A DNA stretch of 64,000 nt from Methylocystis sp. H62 (GTDB taxonomy: Bacteria; Pseudomonadota; Alphaproteobacteria; Rhizobiales; Beijerinckiaceae): assembly GCF_015709515.1 (NCBI RefSeq), contig NZ_JADNQZ010000053.1, forward strand, positions 62,001 to 126,000, written 5' to 3'. Every line of letters begins with the position of its first letter. The stretch's first letter is position 1. The notes beneath the pieces were generated by a model that saw only the letters and a list, made by a program, of their open reading frames with translations, was not told the origin of the DNA and ran no database searches. Both the position numbers and the translations under genes were made by a program. Below are positions 46,835 to 55,515 of this stretch, piece by piece.

Positions 46835-47575
46835 TCAGTCCCGGCGCGCGGCGATCGCACGCTCGGCGTCTGCAATAGCTGCGACCGTGCCGACGTGAAG
46901 CCAAAGACCGCTGGAGACGACTCCATAGAGCCGCCCCTTGCGCGCGGCCTCGAAGAAGAAGGGCGCGAGCTTGAAGACATCATCCGCGACGCCGGCGAAG
47001 AGCTGCGGCTTCATGAGGCCCACGCCGGTATACACATAAGGTTTCTGGCCATCGCGGCGAATGATGCGCCCTTCCGCGTCCAGATCGAAATCGCCGCCCC
47101 AGTCGACTCCGACGCTTCCCGATGTCGGCGCGAGCAGCAGCGCCGCGTCCATCATGTCGGGGTCAAAGGCGTCCGCGAGCGCCAGAACATTGGAGCGCGC
47201 CGCGCCGATCCAGAACGCGTCGGTGTTGCAGACGAAAAATGGATCGTCTCCGATCAAAGGAAGCGCTTTCTTGATCCCGCCGCCTTGATCCAGCAGCAGC
47301 GCGCGTTCGTCAGAAATGACGACTCGCGGACGGACGCGGCTCGCGAGATGCGTTTCGATCTGATCGGCGAGATGATGGACGTTGACGATGACGCGTTCGA
47401 CGCCAGCGCTTTCGAATTCATCGAGCGCGCGATCGATCAGCGTGCGGCCGGCGACGGAAACGAGCGGCTTTGGCGTCTTCTCGGTGATCGGCCGCATGCG
47501 CGCGCCAAATCCGGCGGCGAACACCATCGCGACGCTCGGCGCAGGCGCGCGCGCGCGCTTCTCAGGCGTCGCCAA
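46835..47575 (-). CDS. murU: Nucleotidyltransferase, MurU-like (N-acetylmuramate-1-phosphate uridylyltransferase)
   Basis: An NTP-transferase of ~230-246 aa. The N-terminal signature AAGFGARMRPITEKTPKPLV is the nucleotide-binding loop, followed by CNTDAFW and LHVGTVAAIADAERA. In alphaproteobacteria and Pseudomonas such proteins transfer UMP to MurNAc-1-phosphate in peptidoglycan recycling, next to the AmgK sugar kinase, which is fused to TsaE in the preceding gene. Start is unclear: a TTG at 47575 overlaps that gene's stop, the ATG at 47527 would give 231 aa; neither has a good ribosome-binding site. Function inferred from family and neighbour. Confidence 0.8.
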   Translation of the reverse strand: MATPEKRARAPAPSVAMVFAAGFGARMRPITEKTPKPLVSVAGRTLIDRALDEFESAGVERVIVNVHHLADQIETHLASRVRPRVVISDERALLLDQGGGIKKALPLIGDDPFFVCNTDAFWIGAARSNVLALADAFDPDMMDAALLLAPTSGSVGVDWGGDFDLDAEGRIIRRDGQKPYVYTGVGLMKPQLFAGVADDVFKLAPFFFEAARKGRLYGVVSSGLWLHVGTVAAIADAERAIAARRD

Positions 47576-49100
47576 ACAAGCCGGGGATGTTGGCCTCATA
47601 CCACGCCCTGATGTCGGCCAGCGCCGGATGGCGGAGGCTCTTTTTGAGATAGGATTCAACGCGCGGAAGATGCGCGAGATATTGCGGCTTGCCGTCGCGC
47701 TGATCCAGCCGCGCGAAAATCCCCAGGATCTTTGTCGCGCGCTGCGCCGCCAGGATCGCATAAGCCTTGGCGAAAGCGGCCATGTCGAATGCGGAGTCGG
47801 CGTCGCGGCGCAGTTTGGCGTAATGGGCGAGGAGCTTCAACTCCAAATCGTCGGGCACGTCGACGCGGGCGTCCTGCCCAAGCGAAGCAACGTCATAGGC
47901 GGGATGGCCGAACACACAGTCCTGGAAATCAAGGATGCCGATCCGCGCCAGACCATTCCGCTGCGCGAGCCACAAAAGATTGGGAGAGTGATAGTCTCTC
48001 AGAGTCCATGTCGGCGCGGCGCTCGCGACATCAACAAGCGCTTGGCGCCAAAGATTGAGAAAGATGGCCTTGGCGCCGGACGAGACCGACGCCTTCTGGC
48101 GCGTGAGATACCAGTCGGCGAGCAATTCCACTTCGATCAGCAATGCGTCGAGGTCATAGGGCGGGATGCGGTAATCGCCGTCGCCCTCGATCATGACCGT
48201 ATCCGGCAGGCGCTGCGCGTGAAGATAGGCGAGCGCGCCCGCCGCTTCGAGATAGCGCTCGACGATCGGGCCGCTCCCATCGACGACGCCCTCGCCGCCA
48301 AAGTCCTCGATGATCAGCAGGCCGGCGTCGACATCTTTGGCGTAGACTTCCGGAGCCGAGAGCCCCAAGCCACGCAGCCCTTGAGACATCGCGACAAAAG
48401 GAGCGACATTTTCGGCGAGGCGCGCGATCGCGCTATAGGATTTGCCGAAGCGGATCGGCGGTCCGTCCGGACGCGCCGGCGAGATCATCAGGATCGCGCG
48501 CTGTCCATTTTCCTTTTCGAGCCGCTCATAGGCGCGCGTCGAGGCGTCGCCTTGCAAAAAGCTGCGCTTGGCGTCGCTCCAGCCCGCCTTTCGCACAAGC
48601 TCGTACAGCGCCTTGAACGACGCGAGGCGCGACACGAAGCCGCCATAGCCGGAAATCGTGAACCGACGCGCCTCGCGATTGTCGCCGTCGACGAAGCTTA
48701 GTCGCACTTCGAGACGATCGGGCGAGAGCGCTTCGCGCGCACGTTCCGCCCATTCGACGAGCACGATCGCGTCGTCGGTCGCCTCCTCCCAGCCTAGTCC
48801 CTCAAGCTCCCCAGTGTTCTCCAGCCGATAGAAATCGGCGTGGACGATACGATTGCCTGCGCCCTCGTAGATTTGCATCAGCGTGAAGGTCGGGCTTGGC
48901 GCCTCAAGCCGCGGGTCTTCGACCAAGGCGCGGATCATCGCGCGTGCGAACGTGGTCTTGCCGGCGCCGAGATCGCCCGAAAGCATGACGGCGTCGCCGT
49001 TGCGAACGAGCGTCGAAAGTTCTTGCGCGAGTTCGATCGTCTCGGCTTCGCTGGCGACATCGAGGCGCCAGACAGATTTCGGCGCCGCCTCCTCGCTCAT
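47562..49100 (-). CDS. Fusion of TsaE (tRNA t6A ATPase) and AmgK-like aminoglycoside phosphotransferase fold kinase
   Basis: A 512-aa two-domain protein. Residues ~1-150 are TsaE, the ATPase of t6A37 tRNA modification, with GDLGAGKTTFARAMIRAL (Walker A) and HADFYRLENTGELEGLGWEE in pieces. Residues ~170-512 form an APH-fold kinase with the Brenner motif DYHSPNLLWL and the metal motif ILDFQDCVFGHPAYDVASL. The second half matches AmgK, the MurNAc/GlcNAc anomeric kinase of cell-wall salvage. It overlaps the DivL-like kinase stop by 4 nt upstream and the MurU-like start downstream. No stop or frameshift separates the domains. Confidence 0.92.
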   Translation of the reverse strand: MSEEAAPKSVWRLDVASEAETIELAQELSTLVRNGDAVMLSGDLGAGKTTFARAMIRALVEDPRLEAPSPTFTLMQIYEGAGNRIVHADFYRLENTGELEGLGWEEATDDAIVLVEWAERAREALSPDRLEVRLSFVDGDNREARRFTISGYGGFVSRLASFKALYELVRKAGWSDAKRSFLQGDASTRAYERLEKENGQRAILMISPARPDGPPIRFGKSYSAIARLAENVAPFVAMSQGLRGLGLSAPEVYAKDVDAGLLIIEDFGGEGVVDGSGPIVERYLEAAGALAYLHAQRLPDTVMIEGDGDYRIPPYDLDALLIEVELLADWYLTRQKASVSSGAKAIFLNLWRQALVDVASAAPTWTLRDYHSPNLLWLAQRNGLARIGILDFQDCVFGHPAYDVASLGQDARVDVPDDLELKLLAHYAKLRRDADSAFDMAAFAKAYAILAAQRATKILGIFARLDQRDGKPQYLAHLPRVESYLKKSLRHPALADIRAWYEANIPGLFGDA

Positions 49101-51601
49101 TCCGCGCCTCCAGCGCTCGCCGCCAGAAGAGGCACCTCTTCTTGCGCGGCATGCGCGGGAAAGATGCAGGTGACGGTCGTGCCTTCGCCAGGGGCGGAAT
49201 CAATCAAGACTCTGCCGCCATGAAGCTCCATCAAGGCGCGCACGATGGAAAGGCCGAGCCCGACGCCGCGGTGGCGGGAACCGGCGGTGTGCGACTCAAA
49301 GCGATCGAAGATGCGTTCGAGGATTTCCGGCGAAATGCCGCGGCCGCGATCCGTGACTTTGAAGACGATTTCGGTCTCGCGCCGCAACACGGCAAGCGTC
49401 ACCGTCTGCCCCGGACGCGAAAATCCGATGGCGTTCGAAAGAAGATTGAACAGGATCTGGCGCACGCGTTTGGCGTCGCCGCGGAACGATCCGACATCGT
49501 CCATGGCGACGATCTGCACGTCGATCGAATTCTCGGCGAGCCGATCCTGCACGCCTTCGATCGCGGCGCGCATCGTCGCCTCGACGTCAACCTCGGAAAC
49601 TTCAAGCTCCAGCGCATCCTCGTCGATGGTCGCCAGATCGAGAATATCGTCGACGATGGCGAGCAGCGCCGCGGAGGATTTGTTGACATAGCCGAGATAT
49701 TCGCGCTGGCGCGGATTGAGCGGGCCGGTTGAATCCTCTCCGAGGAGATGCACGAAGCCGTTGATGTTGTTGAGCGGCGAGCGCAACTCGTAACTGACGT
49801 GATGGATGAAGTCATTGCGCAGCTTTTCTGCGGCGAGCAGCGCCTTGTTGCGGTCCGTCAATGCGCGTTCGACATTCACGTCGGCGGAAACGTCGACGAA
49901 GGTCAGGAGCGCCGCGCCATCGAGCAGTGATTGCGCCGTACAGTCCAAGACGACGCCATCGCTGCGTTCGATGCGCCGGGTAAAGCCTTCGCGCAGCTCA
50001 TTGAGACCGGTGACGAAGCCTTGCAACGCCGCCCATGTCTCCTCTGTGGCGTGCAGCGCGCGGCATTTCGCGGCGAGCGCGTCGAAGCGCGGCCGCTTCG
50101 TGAGCTCCTCGGGATCGAGCCGCCACAAATGGGCGAAGGCGGGATTGCTGAATTTCAAACGCCCGTCGGAACCGAAAACCGCCACGCCCTCATGCAGCGT
50201 CTCGAGCGTTTCGCTCTGCATGCGGGCGAGCGCGTTGAAACGGGTCTGGAGATCGTAAGCCTTGGTGGCGTCGTCATAAAGATAGGTGACGCCGCCTTTG
50301 GGGTTCGGATGCGCGACGACGTCGATGATGCGGCCATCCGGCAGATGCCATGTGTGGCGTATGGGCTCTGGCGAGCGATAGGCTTCGAACAGCCGCTCCT
50401 TCCACGCCCTGTAATCCGATTCGACGGGCACGCGCTGCTCGGCGCGCAGACGGTCGAGAATCTGTCCGTCGGTCGGCCGTTGTTCGAGGAACCTTGGGTC
50501 GAGCTGCCACAGCTTGGCGTAAGCGTCGTTGCTGTAAATGAGTCGCCGCGCGCGATCGAAGCTCGCGACCGCCGTCGGCAGCTGATCGAGCGTGCGCACA
50601 TGCGATTGCATCTGCTGCTCAAGATCGGCGCGCACCGTCTCGACCTCATGACGATCGATCGCGATGGCGGCGGCGGCGCCCGCGGCGGAGGCCTGTGTGA
50701 CGTCGAGCCGATGGCGCGCGCCCGCGACGACGGCGTTGACGCGCTCACGCCAAACGGTGTTCTTGGCGCGCGCTTCCTCGGCGGCGCTACGCGCCGTCTG
50801 GTCGAGCAACTCCAGTTTGCGGGCGAGGGCGTCCTCGGGGTTCTTGGCTTCGACCGCCTGCGCATAGGCGTCGTTGACGAAGATGAGTTCGCCCTTGTCG
50901 TCGCGTATCCAGAATGGCGCGGGCAGCGTCTGGAGCATCGCGCGCAGACCGGAGAGTTCGGATTGCGCCGACGCGTGGCGCGCACGAAGGCCGATCAGCT
51001 CCAACCGGTCGCCGGAGACTTCGCGGACGCGCAACACGACGCTGCCGCCAACCGCTCGACCGTCGGCGTCAAAATGCCGACCGGCGACGCCGGCAAGCGC
51101 CAGGCGGAAGCTTTCGCCGCTCTTGCGCAGACGGTCGACGGCGTTTTCGAGCGCCTGAGCGTCTTTGGGCGCAAGCCAGGCGCCAAAACTCAATATGCGG
51201 CGCGGCGCGGCGACAGCCCCGGTCATGATCAGAGACGAAGAATGGATATCGGGCTCGGCGTCGGGCGCCGTCCACGCGACGAAGATCTGCGGCTCGGACG
51301 CGAGGAAGGTTTTCGCCCGGCCGAGCTGGGCGCGGGCGTCGTCGAGCTCGACGCTCAAGGCGGCTTCGCGGCGGCACCAGGCGGCGCGTTCGCGCACATG
51401 CGTCGCAACGATCGCAGCGGCGAAAATCGCCAGTCCGCCGCTAAAAGCGAAGCTGACGATCTGCGGATCAATCGCCAGATCCTCGAGGAAGCCTGCCGCG
51501 CGCGCCGGCGTCGCCTCGAGCCATAGAAGCAAAGACCCGAGGGAAGCGCCAGCAAAGGGAGGAGCGCCAGAGTGGTTGATCGCGCGCCGCCGTCTCGTCA
51601 T
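49097..51601 (-). CDS. divL: DivL-like PAS histidine-kinase family protein with Tyr at the acceptor site
   Basis: An 834-aa membrane sensor. An N-terminal signal/anchor and a TM helix (IVSFAFSGGLAIFAAAIVAT, about residues 55-75) precede coiled-coil and three PAS-like segments (near FWIRDDKGELIFVNDAYAQA; AVASFDRARRLIYSNDAYAK; GVAVFGSDGRLKFSNPAFAH). The dimerisation/phospho-acceptor helix reads VSYELRSPLNN: the canonical His is Tyr604, as in Caulobacter DivL. The ATP-binding domain is intact (NLLSNAIGFS, DRGRGISPEILERIFDRF, GVGLGLSIVRALMELHGG). DivL controls CckA/CtrA and the cell cycle; orthology is inferred from the Tyr and domain order. ahcY is upstream, TsaE-AmgK downstream. Confidence 0.82.
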   Translation of the reverse strand: MTRRRRAINHSGAPPFAGASLGSLLLWLEATPARAAGFLEDLAIDPQIVSFAFSGGLAIFAAAIVATHVRERAAWCRREAALSVELDDARAQLGRAKTFLASEPQIFVAWTAPDAEPDIHSSSLIMTGAVAAPRRILSFGAWLAPKDAQALENAVDRLRKSGESFRLALAGVAGRHFDADGRAVGGSVVLRVREVSGDRLELIGLRARHASAQSELSGLRAMLQTLPAPFWIRDDKGELIFVNDAYAQAVEAKNPEDALARKLELLDQTARSAAEEARAKNTVWRERVNAVVAGARHRLDVTQASAAGAAAAIAIDRHEVETVRADLEQQMQSHVRTLDQLPTAVASFDRARRLIYSNDAYAKLWQLDPRFLEQRPTDGQILDRLRAEQRVPVESDYRAWKERLFEAYRSPEPIRHTWHLPDGRIIDVVAHPNPKGGVTYLYDDATKAYDLQTRFNALARMQSETLETLHEGVAVFGSDGRLKFSNPAFAHLWRLDPEELTKRPRFDALAAKCRALHATEETWAALQGFVTGLNELREGFTRRIERSDGVVLDCTAQSLLDGAALLTFVDVSADVNVERALTDRNKALLAAEKLRNDFIHHVSYELRSPLNNINGFVHLLGEDSTGPLNPRQREYLGYVNKSSAALLAIVDDILDLATIDEDALELEVSEVDVEATMRAAIEGVQDRLAENSIDVQIVAMDDVGSFRGDAKRVRQILFNLLSNAIGFSRPGQTVTLAVLRRETEIVFKVTDRGRGISPEILERIFDRFESHTAGSRHRGVGLGLSIVRALMELHGGRVLIDSAPGEGTTVTCIFPAHAAQEEVPLLAASAGGAE

Positions 51602-51618
51602 TGCGAGGACGACTCCGC

Positions 51619-51654
51619 TTGCAAGCGATCGAATTGTTGCAAACGATCGAATTG
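51619..51654 (-). repeat. 18-bp direct repeat upstream of divL
   Basis: Two adjacent copies, TTGCAAGCGATCGAATTG and TTGCAAACGATCGAATTG, differ at one base. They lie 18-53 nt before the divL start on the minus strand, a plausible site for a regulator binding as tandem units. Confidence 0.8.
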
Positions 51655-51898
51655 GCGCGTCATGAGAACCGGTCTCCACGATCAATTGCGGGTGCTCAAC
51701 ACAACAACGCCGTAAACGGTTTCTTGCAGAACGCGGACGCAGCCTGCCGGGCGCAGGATGCGGATAGGCTCCGACGACAGGAAGACGGAGGGCTCCGTCG
51801 GTGGCCCGCCGCGCCGCACACGAATCAACCCCAATCTAAAGCGCAATTGCTCAAAACGGAATCGGCGTTTCGGCCATAAGCCGAGCCATCTCAAAAGA

Positions 51899-51928
51899 CG
51901 GCCTCGCTCCAGGCAAGGAGCGAGGCCG
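51899..51928 (-). terminator. Terminator of ahcY
   Basis: A 12-bp stem, CGGCCTCGCTCC / GGAGCGAGGCCG, with a 6-nt loop, 28 nt past the ahcY stop. On the minus strand TCTTTT follows the stem. Confidence 0.8.
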
Positions 51929-51955
51929 CAAAATGGGCAAAAACCTGAACTGCGT

Positions 51956-53365
51956 TCAGTAGCGGTAATGTTCCGGCTTGAAGGGGCCGTTCTTGGGCAG
52001 GTTCAGATATTTGGCCTGCTCATCGGTCATCTGCGTCAGCTTCACGCCGATCTTGTCGAGATGCAGCGAGGCGACCTTCTCGTCGAGGTGCTTGGGCAAC
52101 GTGTAGACGCCGACCGGATACTGGCCCTGCTTGGTCCAAAGTTCGATCTGCGCCAGCGTCTGATTGGTGAAGGACGCCGACATCACGAAGGAGGGATGAC
52201 CCGTCGCGCAGCCCAGGTTCACGAGGCGGCCTTCGGCGAGCAGCAGGATGCGCTTGCCGTCCGCGAACTCGATCTCGTCGACCTGCGGCTTCACATTGTG
52301 CCACTTCAGGTTCTTCAGGCCGGCGACCTGAATCTCCGAGTCGAAATGGCCGATGTTGCAGACGATGGCGCGGTCCTTCATGGCGCGCATATGGTCGACG
52401 GTGATGACGTCGACATTGCCCGTCGCCGTGCAGAAGATGTCGCCGCGCGGCGCAGCGTCTTCCATCGTCGTGACTTCATAACCTTCCATCGCCGCCTGCA
52501 GGGCGCAGATCGGGTCGATTTCGGTGACCAGCACGCGGCAACCGGCGTTGCGCAGCGACGCCGCCGAGCCTTTGCCCACGTCGCCATAGCCGGCGATGAC
52601 GGCGACCTTGCCGGCCATCATCACGTCGGTGGCGCGGCGCACGCCATCGACCAGCGACTCGCGGCAGCCATAGAGATTGTCGAATTTCGACTTGGTGACC
52701 GAGTCGTTGACGTTGATCGCCGGCCAGAGGAGCTTGCCCTCCTTGTGCATGACATAGAGGCGATGCACGCCCGTCGTCGTCTCTTCGGTGACGCCTTTGA
52801 TCGCCTCGGCGTTGCGCTTGTAGAAGCCCGGATTGGCCTTCAGGCGCTTCTTGATCGAGGCGTAGAGAACTTCTTCTTCTTCATTCGAAGCGGTTTCGAG
52901 GAAGGCGACGTCGCCCTGCTCGGCGCGCAGGCCCAGATGAATGAGCAGCGTGGCGTCGCCACCGTCGTCGAGGATCATGTTGGGGCAGCCGCCGTCGCTC
53001 CATTCGAAGATCTTGTGGGTGTAATCCCAATAATCTTCGAGGCTCTCGCCCTTCTTGGCGAAGACCGGCGTGCCGGTCGCGGCGATGGCGGCGGCGGCGT
53101 GGTCCTGCGTCGAATAGATGTTGCAGGAGGCCCAGCGCACGTCGGCGCCGAGCGCCTTCAAAGTCTCAATCAGCACGGCCGTCTGGATGGTCATGTGCAG
53201 CGAGCCGGCGACGCGCGCGCCTTTCAGCGGCTGCGACGGGCCATATTCGGCGCGGGTCGCCATCAGGCCGGGCATTTCCGTCTCGGCGATGGCGATTTCC
53301 TTGCGGCCCCATTCCGCCAGCGAAAGGTCGGTGACGGCGAAATCGTTAAAGTGATGTGCGGTCAT
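51956..53365 (-). CDS. ahcY: Adenosylhomocysteinase
   Basis: A 469-aa NAD-dependent enzyme that hydrolyses S-adenosylhomocysteine to adenosine and homocysteine. [10 protein letters not shown] at about residues 248-257 is the NAD-binding loop; [20 protein letters not shown] and the C-terminal KPEHYRY are family signatures. The AGAGGA before the ATG is a good RBS. It supports the activated methyl cycle. A palindromic repeat occupies its upstream region. Confidence 0.98.
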   Translation of the reverse strand: MTAHHFNDFAVTDLSLAEWGRKEIAIAETEMPGLMATRAEYGPSQPLKGARVAGSLHMTIQTAVLIETLKALGADVRWASCNIYSTQDHAAAAIAATGTPVFAKKGESLEDYWDYTHKIFEWSDGGCPNMILDDGGDATLLIHLGLRAEQGDVAFLETASNEEEEVLYASIKKRLKANPGFYKRNAEAIKGVTEETTTGVHRLYVMHKEGKLLWPAINVNDSVTKSKFDNLYGCRESLVDGVRRATDVMMAGKVAVIAGYGDVGKGSAASLRNAGCRVLVTEIDPICALQAAMEGYEVTTMEDAAPRGDIFCTATGNVDVITVDHMRAMKDRAIVCNIGHFDSEIQVAGLKNLKWHNVKPQVDEIEFADGKRILLLAEGRLVNLGCATGHPSFVMSASFTNQTLAQIELWTKQGQYPVGVYTLPKHLDEKVASLHLDKIGVKLTQMTDEQAKYLNLPKNGPFKPEHYRY

Positions 53366-53400
53366 GCGAAATCCTCTGTTTCTCGTGCGGCTCGTCGGCT

Positions 53401-53504
53401 GTCATTCCCGACGCTTCGCATCGCGAAGCGAGGGAGTATCCGAGCAAAGCCGGCGTCTCTCGGCTCTGGATTCCCGGTCAGGCCTGCGGCTGGCCGGGGA
53501 CGAC
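53401..53504. repeat. Dispersed palindromic repeat upstream of ahcY
   Basis: Begins GTCATTCCCGACGC and ends with GGCCGGGGACGAC, roughly inverted, with inner pieces ACGCTTCGC / GCGAAGCG and CTGGATTCCCGG. Elements with TCATTCCCG...GGATTCCCGG are typical dispersed repeats of Rhizobiales. It lies 36-139 nt before the ahcY start, in the space where its promoter is expected. Confidence 0.65.
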
Positions 53505-53619
53505 ACGCCAAGCGAATGGCTCAACCGAATACGCGCCGCTGGTTTACGCCAGCGGCTCGGAGCGAGCCTATAGCAGGGGTGGGCGAGGAAGGCAATAAAG
53601 ATATAAAGATGCGTTTATG

Positions 53620-54444
53620 TCAATTCCCGTACGCCGGCGCCGTGACCTCCTCGGCGATGACCCTGAAGCTCGCGAGCGTGCACGGGCCAAATGAGGTCAC
53701 CATCGCGACGTCGGTCGCATCTCGTCCGCGCGCAATCAGGATGCGCCCGATTCGCGGGGTGTTGTGGCGGGCGTCGAAGGTGTGCCAGCGGCCGCCGAGA
53801 TAGACTTCGAACCAGGCGCTGAAATCCATCGCGGCGTCGTCCGGCGGCACGCCGATGTCTCCAAGATAGCCGGTGCAGTAACGCGCAGGAATATTCATGC
53901 AGCGGCACAAGGCGACGGCGAGATGAGCGAAGTCGCGGCACACGCCGCGTTGCTCTGCATTCGCGTCCCACGCTGTTCTTGTCGGGCTCGCATGCTGGTA
54001 ATCGAAGGCGAGGCGGTCATGGACATAGTCACAGATCGCCTGCGCCAGCGGCCAACCCTTCGGAACCTGACCGAAAAGCGACCACGCCAAATCCGACAGG
54101 CGATCGGTCTCGCAATAGCGGCTGCCGAGCAGATAGATCAGAACCTCCACCGGCAGGTCTTCGAGCGCATGCTGCTCGGCCTGCGCGGCGATTGGGTCGG
54201 GTTCGCCATTGTCCTGCACCAGAAAGTCCGAGGACATTGTCAGCCGGCCCACAGGTGCGCGGATGACGTGGCAGAAATTGCCGAAACTGTCGTGATAGGT
54301 GTTGGCGGGGATGGGCGGATCGAGGCGCATGCGATCCGCGGTCAGCACATCAGCGAGGCGTGACGGATGGACGCTCAGCGTCAGAATCATCGGCGTCGGC
54401 TGCGGGCAGTCATAGGTGATTTCATAGCCGGCGCGAATCTTCAT
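53620..54444 (-). CDS. Transglutaminase-like cysteine protease family protein
   Basis: A 274-aa protein with an N-terminal beta domain (residues ~1-110) and a transglutaminase-like core. The catalytic Cys is in GVCRDFAHLAVALCR, the His and Asp in WFEVYLGGRWHTFDARH. No signal peptide. AGAGGAGG is 8 nt before the ATG, a very strong site. It is 51 nt downstream of a second member of the family, so the pair is likely an operon. Proteins of this type act as peptidases or amidases rather than protein crosslinkers; substrate unknown. Confidence 0.9.
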   Translation of the reverse strand: MKIRAGYEITYDCPQPTPMILTLSVHPSRLADVLTADRMRLDPPIPANTYHDSFGNFCHVIRAPVGRLTMSSDFLVQDNGEPDPIAAQAEQHALEDLPVEVLIYLLGSRYCETDRLSDLAWSLFGQVPKGWPLAQAICDYVHDRLAFDYQHASPTRTAWDANAEQRGVCRDFAHLAVALCRCMNIPARYCTGYLGDIGVPPDDAAMDFSAWFEVYLGGRWHTFDARHNTPRIGRILIARGRDATDVAMVTSFGPCTLASFRVIAEEVTAPAYGN

Positions 54445-54495
54445 CCGGAAAGCCTCCTCTGCTCGAACAAGCGGAGCCGTCGCAACGGTCGGGCG

Positions 54496-55395
54496 TTATC
54501 CTCCCGCGCACATGAGAGCGCCGCATTCGGCGTCCGCAGCGGCGGCGACTTTGACGGCGACCTTCATGGCGAGATGGTCGGACGCCGTCCCGATCCATGT
54601 TCCTTGCAGCGGAATCGCTTCCCTTGGCTCATCCACGACCGCGATGCGCACCAAATTCCGATTCCCGAACATGCCGCTCGATGGATCGAAGTCAACCCAG
54701 CCAGGGCCGGCGATATAGGCCTGGACCCAGGCGTGGGTGTTGCCCCCGACGTCGTCGTCGTCATCATCGTCAAGATGCAGATATCCGGAGACGAATCGCG
54801 CGGCGATTCCAAGCGACCGCAGCGCCGCGATCATCAGCGTCGCAAGGTCGCGACAACTTCCACTCGCGAGCTCCAACGTCTGCACCGGATCCTGCACGCC
54901 CTTCTCATGTCGCGATACATGCTTGAAGGTCCGGTTGATGGTCTGCGTCATCTCGACGAGAAGCTTGTGGGTGTCGGCCGATCCATCCTCCCGCAGGAAC
55001 GCGGCGGCCCAGCGATCGAGCCGGGGATGCTGCGACTGTGGCGTGAGGAAGCGCGCGAGATCGCGCCTCTCTGCTTCGCCGTAAGCAAACGGATGGCTCC
55101 GCGCAAAGTCCTCAATATCGGCTTCTTTGAAGTCGGTCGGCGCGTGGCGGAGACGCATGGTGCTTTCGACGCGAAGCTCCGAGGCGCGTTCCGCGAAACG
55201 GGCCGTCGCGACATGATTGCCGAAAATATCCCGCGTCCAGGAGATTTGGCTCGGCGCGGGCGTAATTTCGAGTTCGGACTCGAGCACGATCTGGTCGTCG
55301 TCGTCGCGCGGACGCAGCATCATCCGGTGCTCGCCGAACGCGACAGGCTGCGCATAATGGTAAGTCGTGACGTGTCGGACGGTGAGAATCGGCAT
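54496..55395 (-). CDS. Transglutaminase family protein (paralogue with Asp run)
   Basis: A 299-aa transglutaminase-like protein with the bacterial N-terminal domain (MPILTVRHVTTYHYAQPVAF). The catalytic Cys is in ASGSCRDLATLMIAALRSLG, His in THAWVQAYIAGPGWVDFDPS, with Asp in DFDP. Seven consecutive aspartates (about residues 199-206, HLDDDDDDDVGG) lie eight residues before the catalytic His. The start at 55395 fits the family; the frame is open to 55455. Its pair partner is the next gene. Confidence 0.9.
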   Translation of the reverse strand: MPILTVRHVTTYHYAQPVAFGEHRMMLRPRDDDDQIVLESELEITPAPSQISWTRDIFGNHVATARFAERASELRVESTMRLRHAPTDFKEADIEDFARSHPFAYGEAERRDLARFLTPQSQHPRLDRWAAAFLREDGSADTHKLLVEMTQTINRTFKHVSRHEKGVQDPVQTLELASGSCRDLATLMIAALRSLGIAARFVSGYLHLDDDDDDDVGGNTHAWVQAYIAGPGWVDFDPSSGMFGNRNLVRIAVVDEPREAIPLQGTWIGTASDHLAMKVAVKVAAAADAECGALMCAGG

Positions 55396-55515
55396 TGCGG
55401 TCCCGCGGTGATCAAGTTGCGGATAATGCAAGTTCCGATAGCAGGCAATTTCCACGCCAGGAACAGGACTCGTTTATCGCTTTGCGCCGTCGCCGCTCCA
55501 ACGAAGAGAACGCCC

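Larger units (their letters stand above)
51602..51955. other. Intergenic region between divL and ahcY
   Basis: 354 nt with no convincing gene. It holds an 18-bp tandem repeat near divL, the ahcY terminator near the other end and a 12-bp copy of the palindromic-repeat terminus CGTCATTGCGAG (51596-51607) that includes the divL start codon. A 70-codon minus-strand frame (51682-51894) has no recognisable features. The divL promoter should be within this stretch. Confidence 0.6.

Noticed and set aside
51682-51894. 70-codon minus-strand frame in the divL-ahcY gap
   Set aside because: No RBS, no recognisable motif, and it overlaps nothing conserved; left as intergenic.
53366-53400. S-adenosylhomocysteine riboswitch upstream of ahcY
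   Set aside because: No GGCTCG-type conserved core or pseudoknot pattern seen; the space is short and then taken by a palindromic repeat.
54367-55515. Upstream extension of the N-formylglutamate amidohydrolase frame
   Set aside because: It runs antisense through two transglutaminase genes; family alignment starts at 55516.
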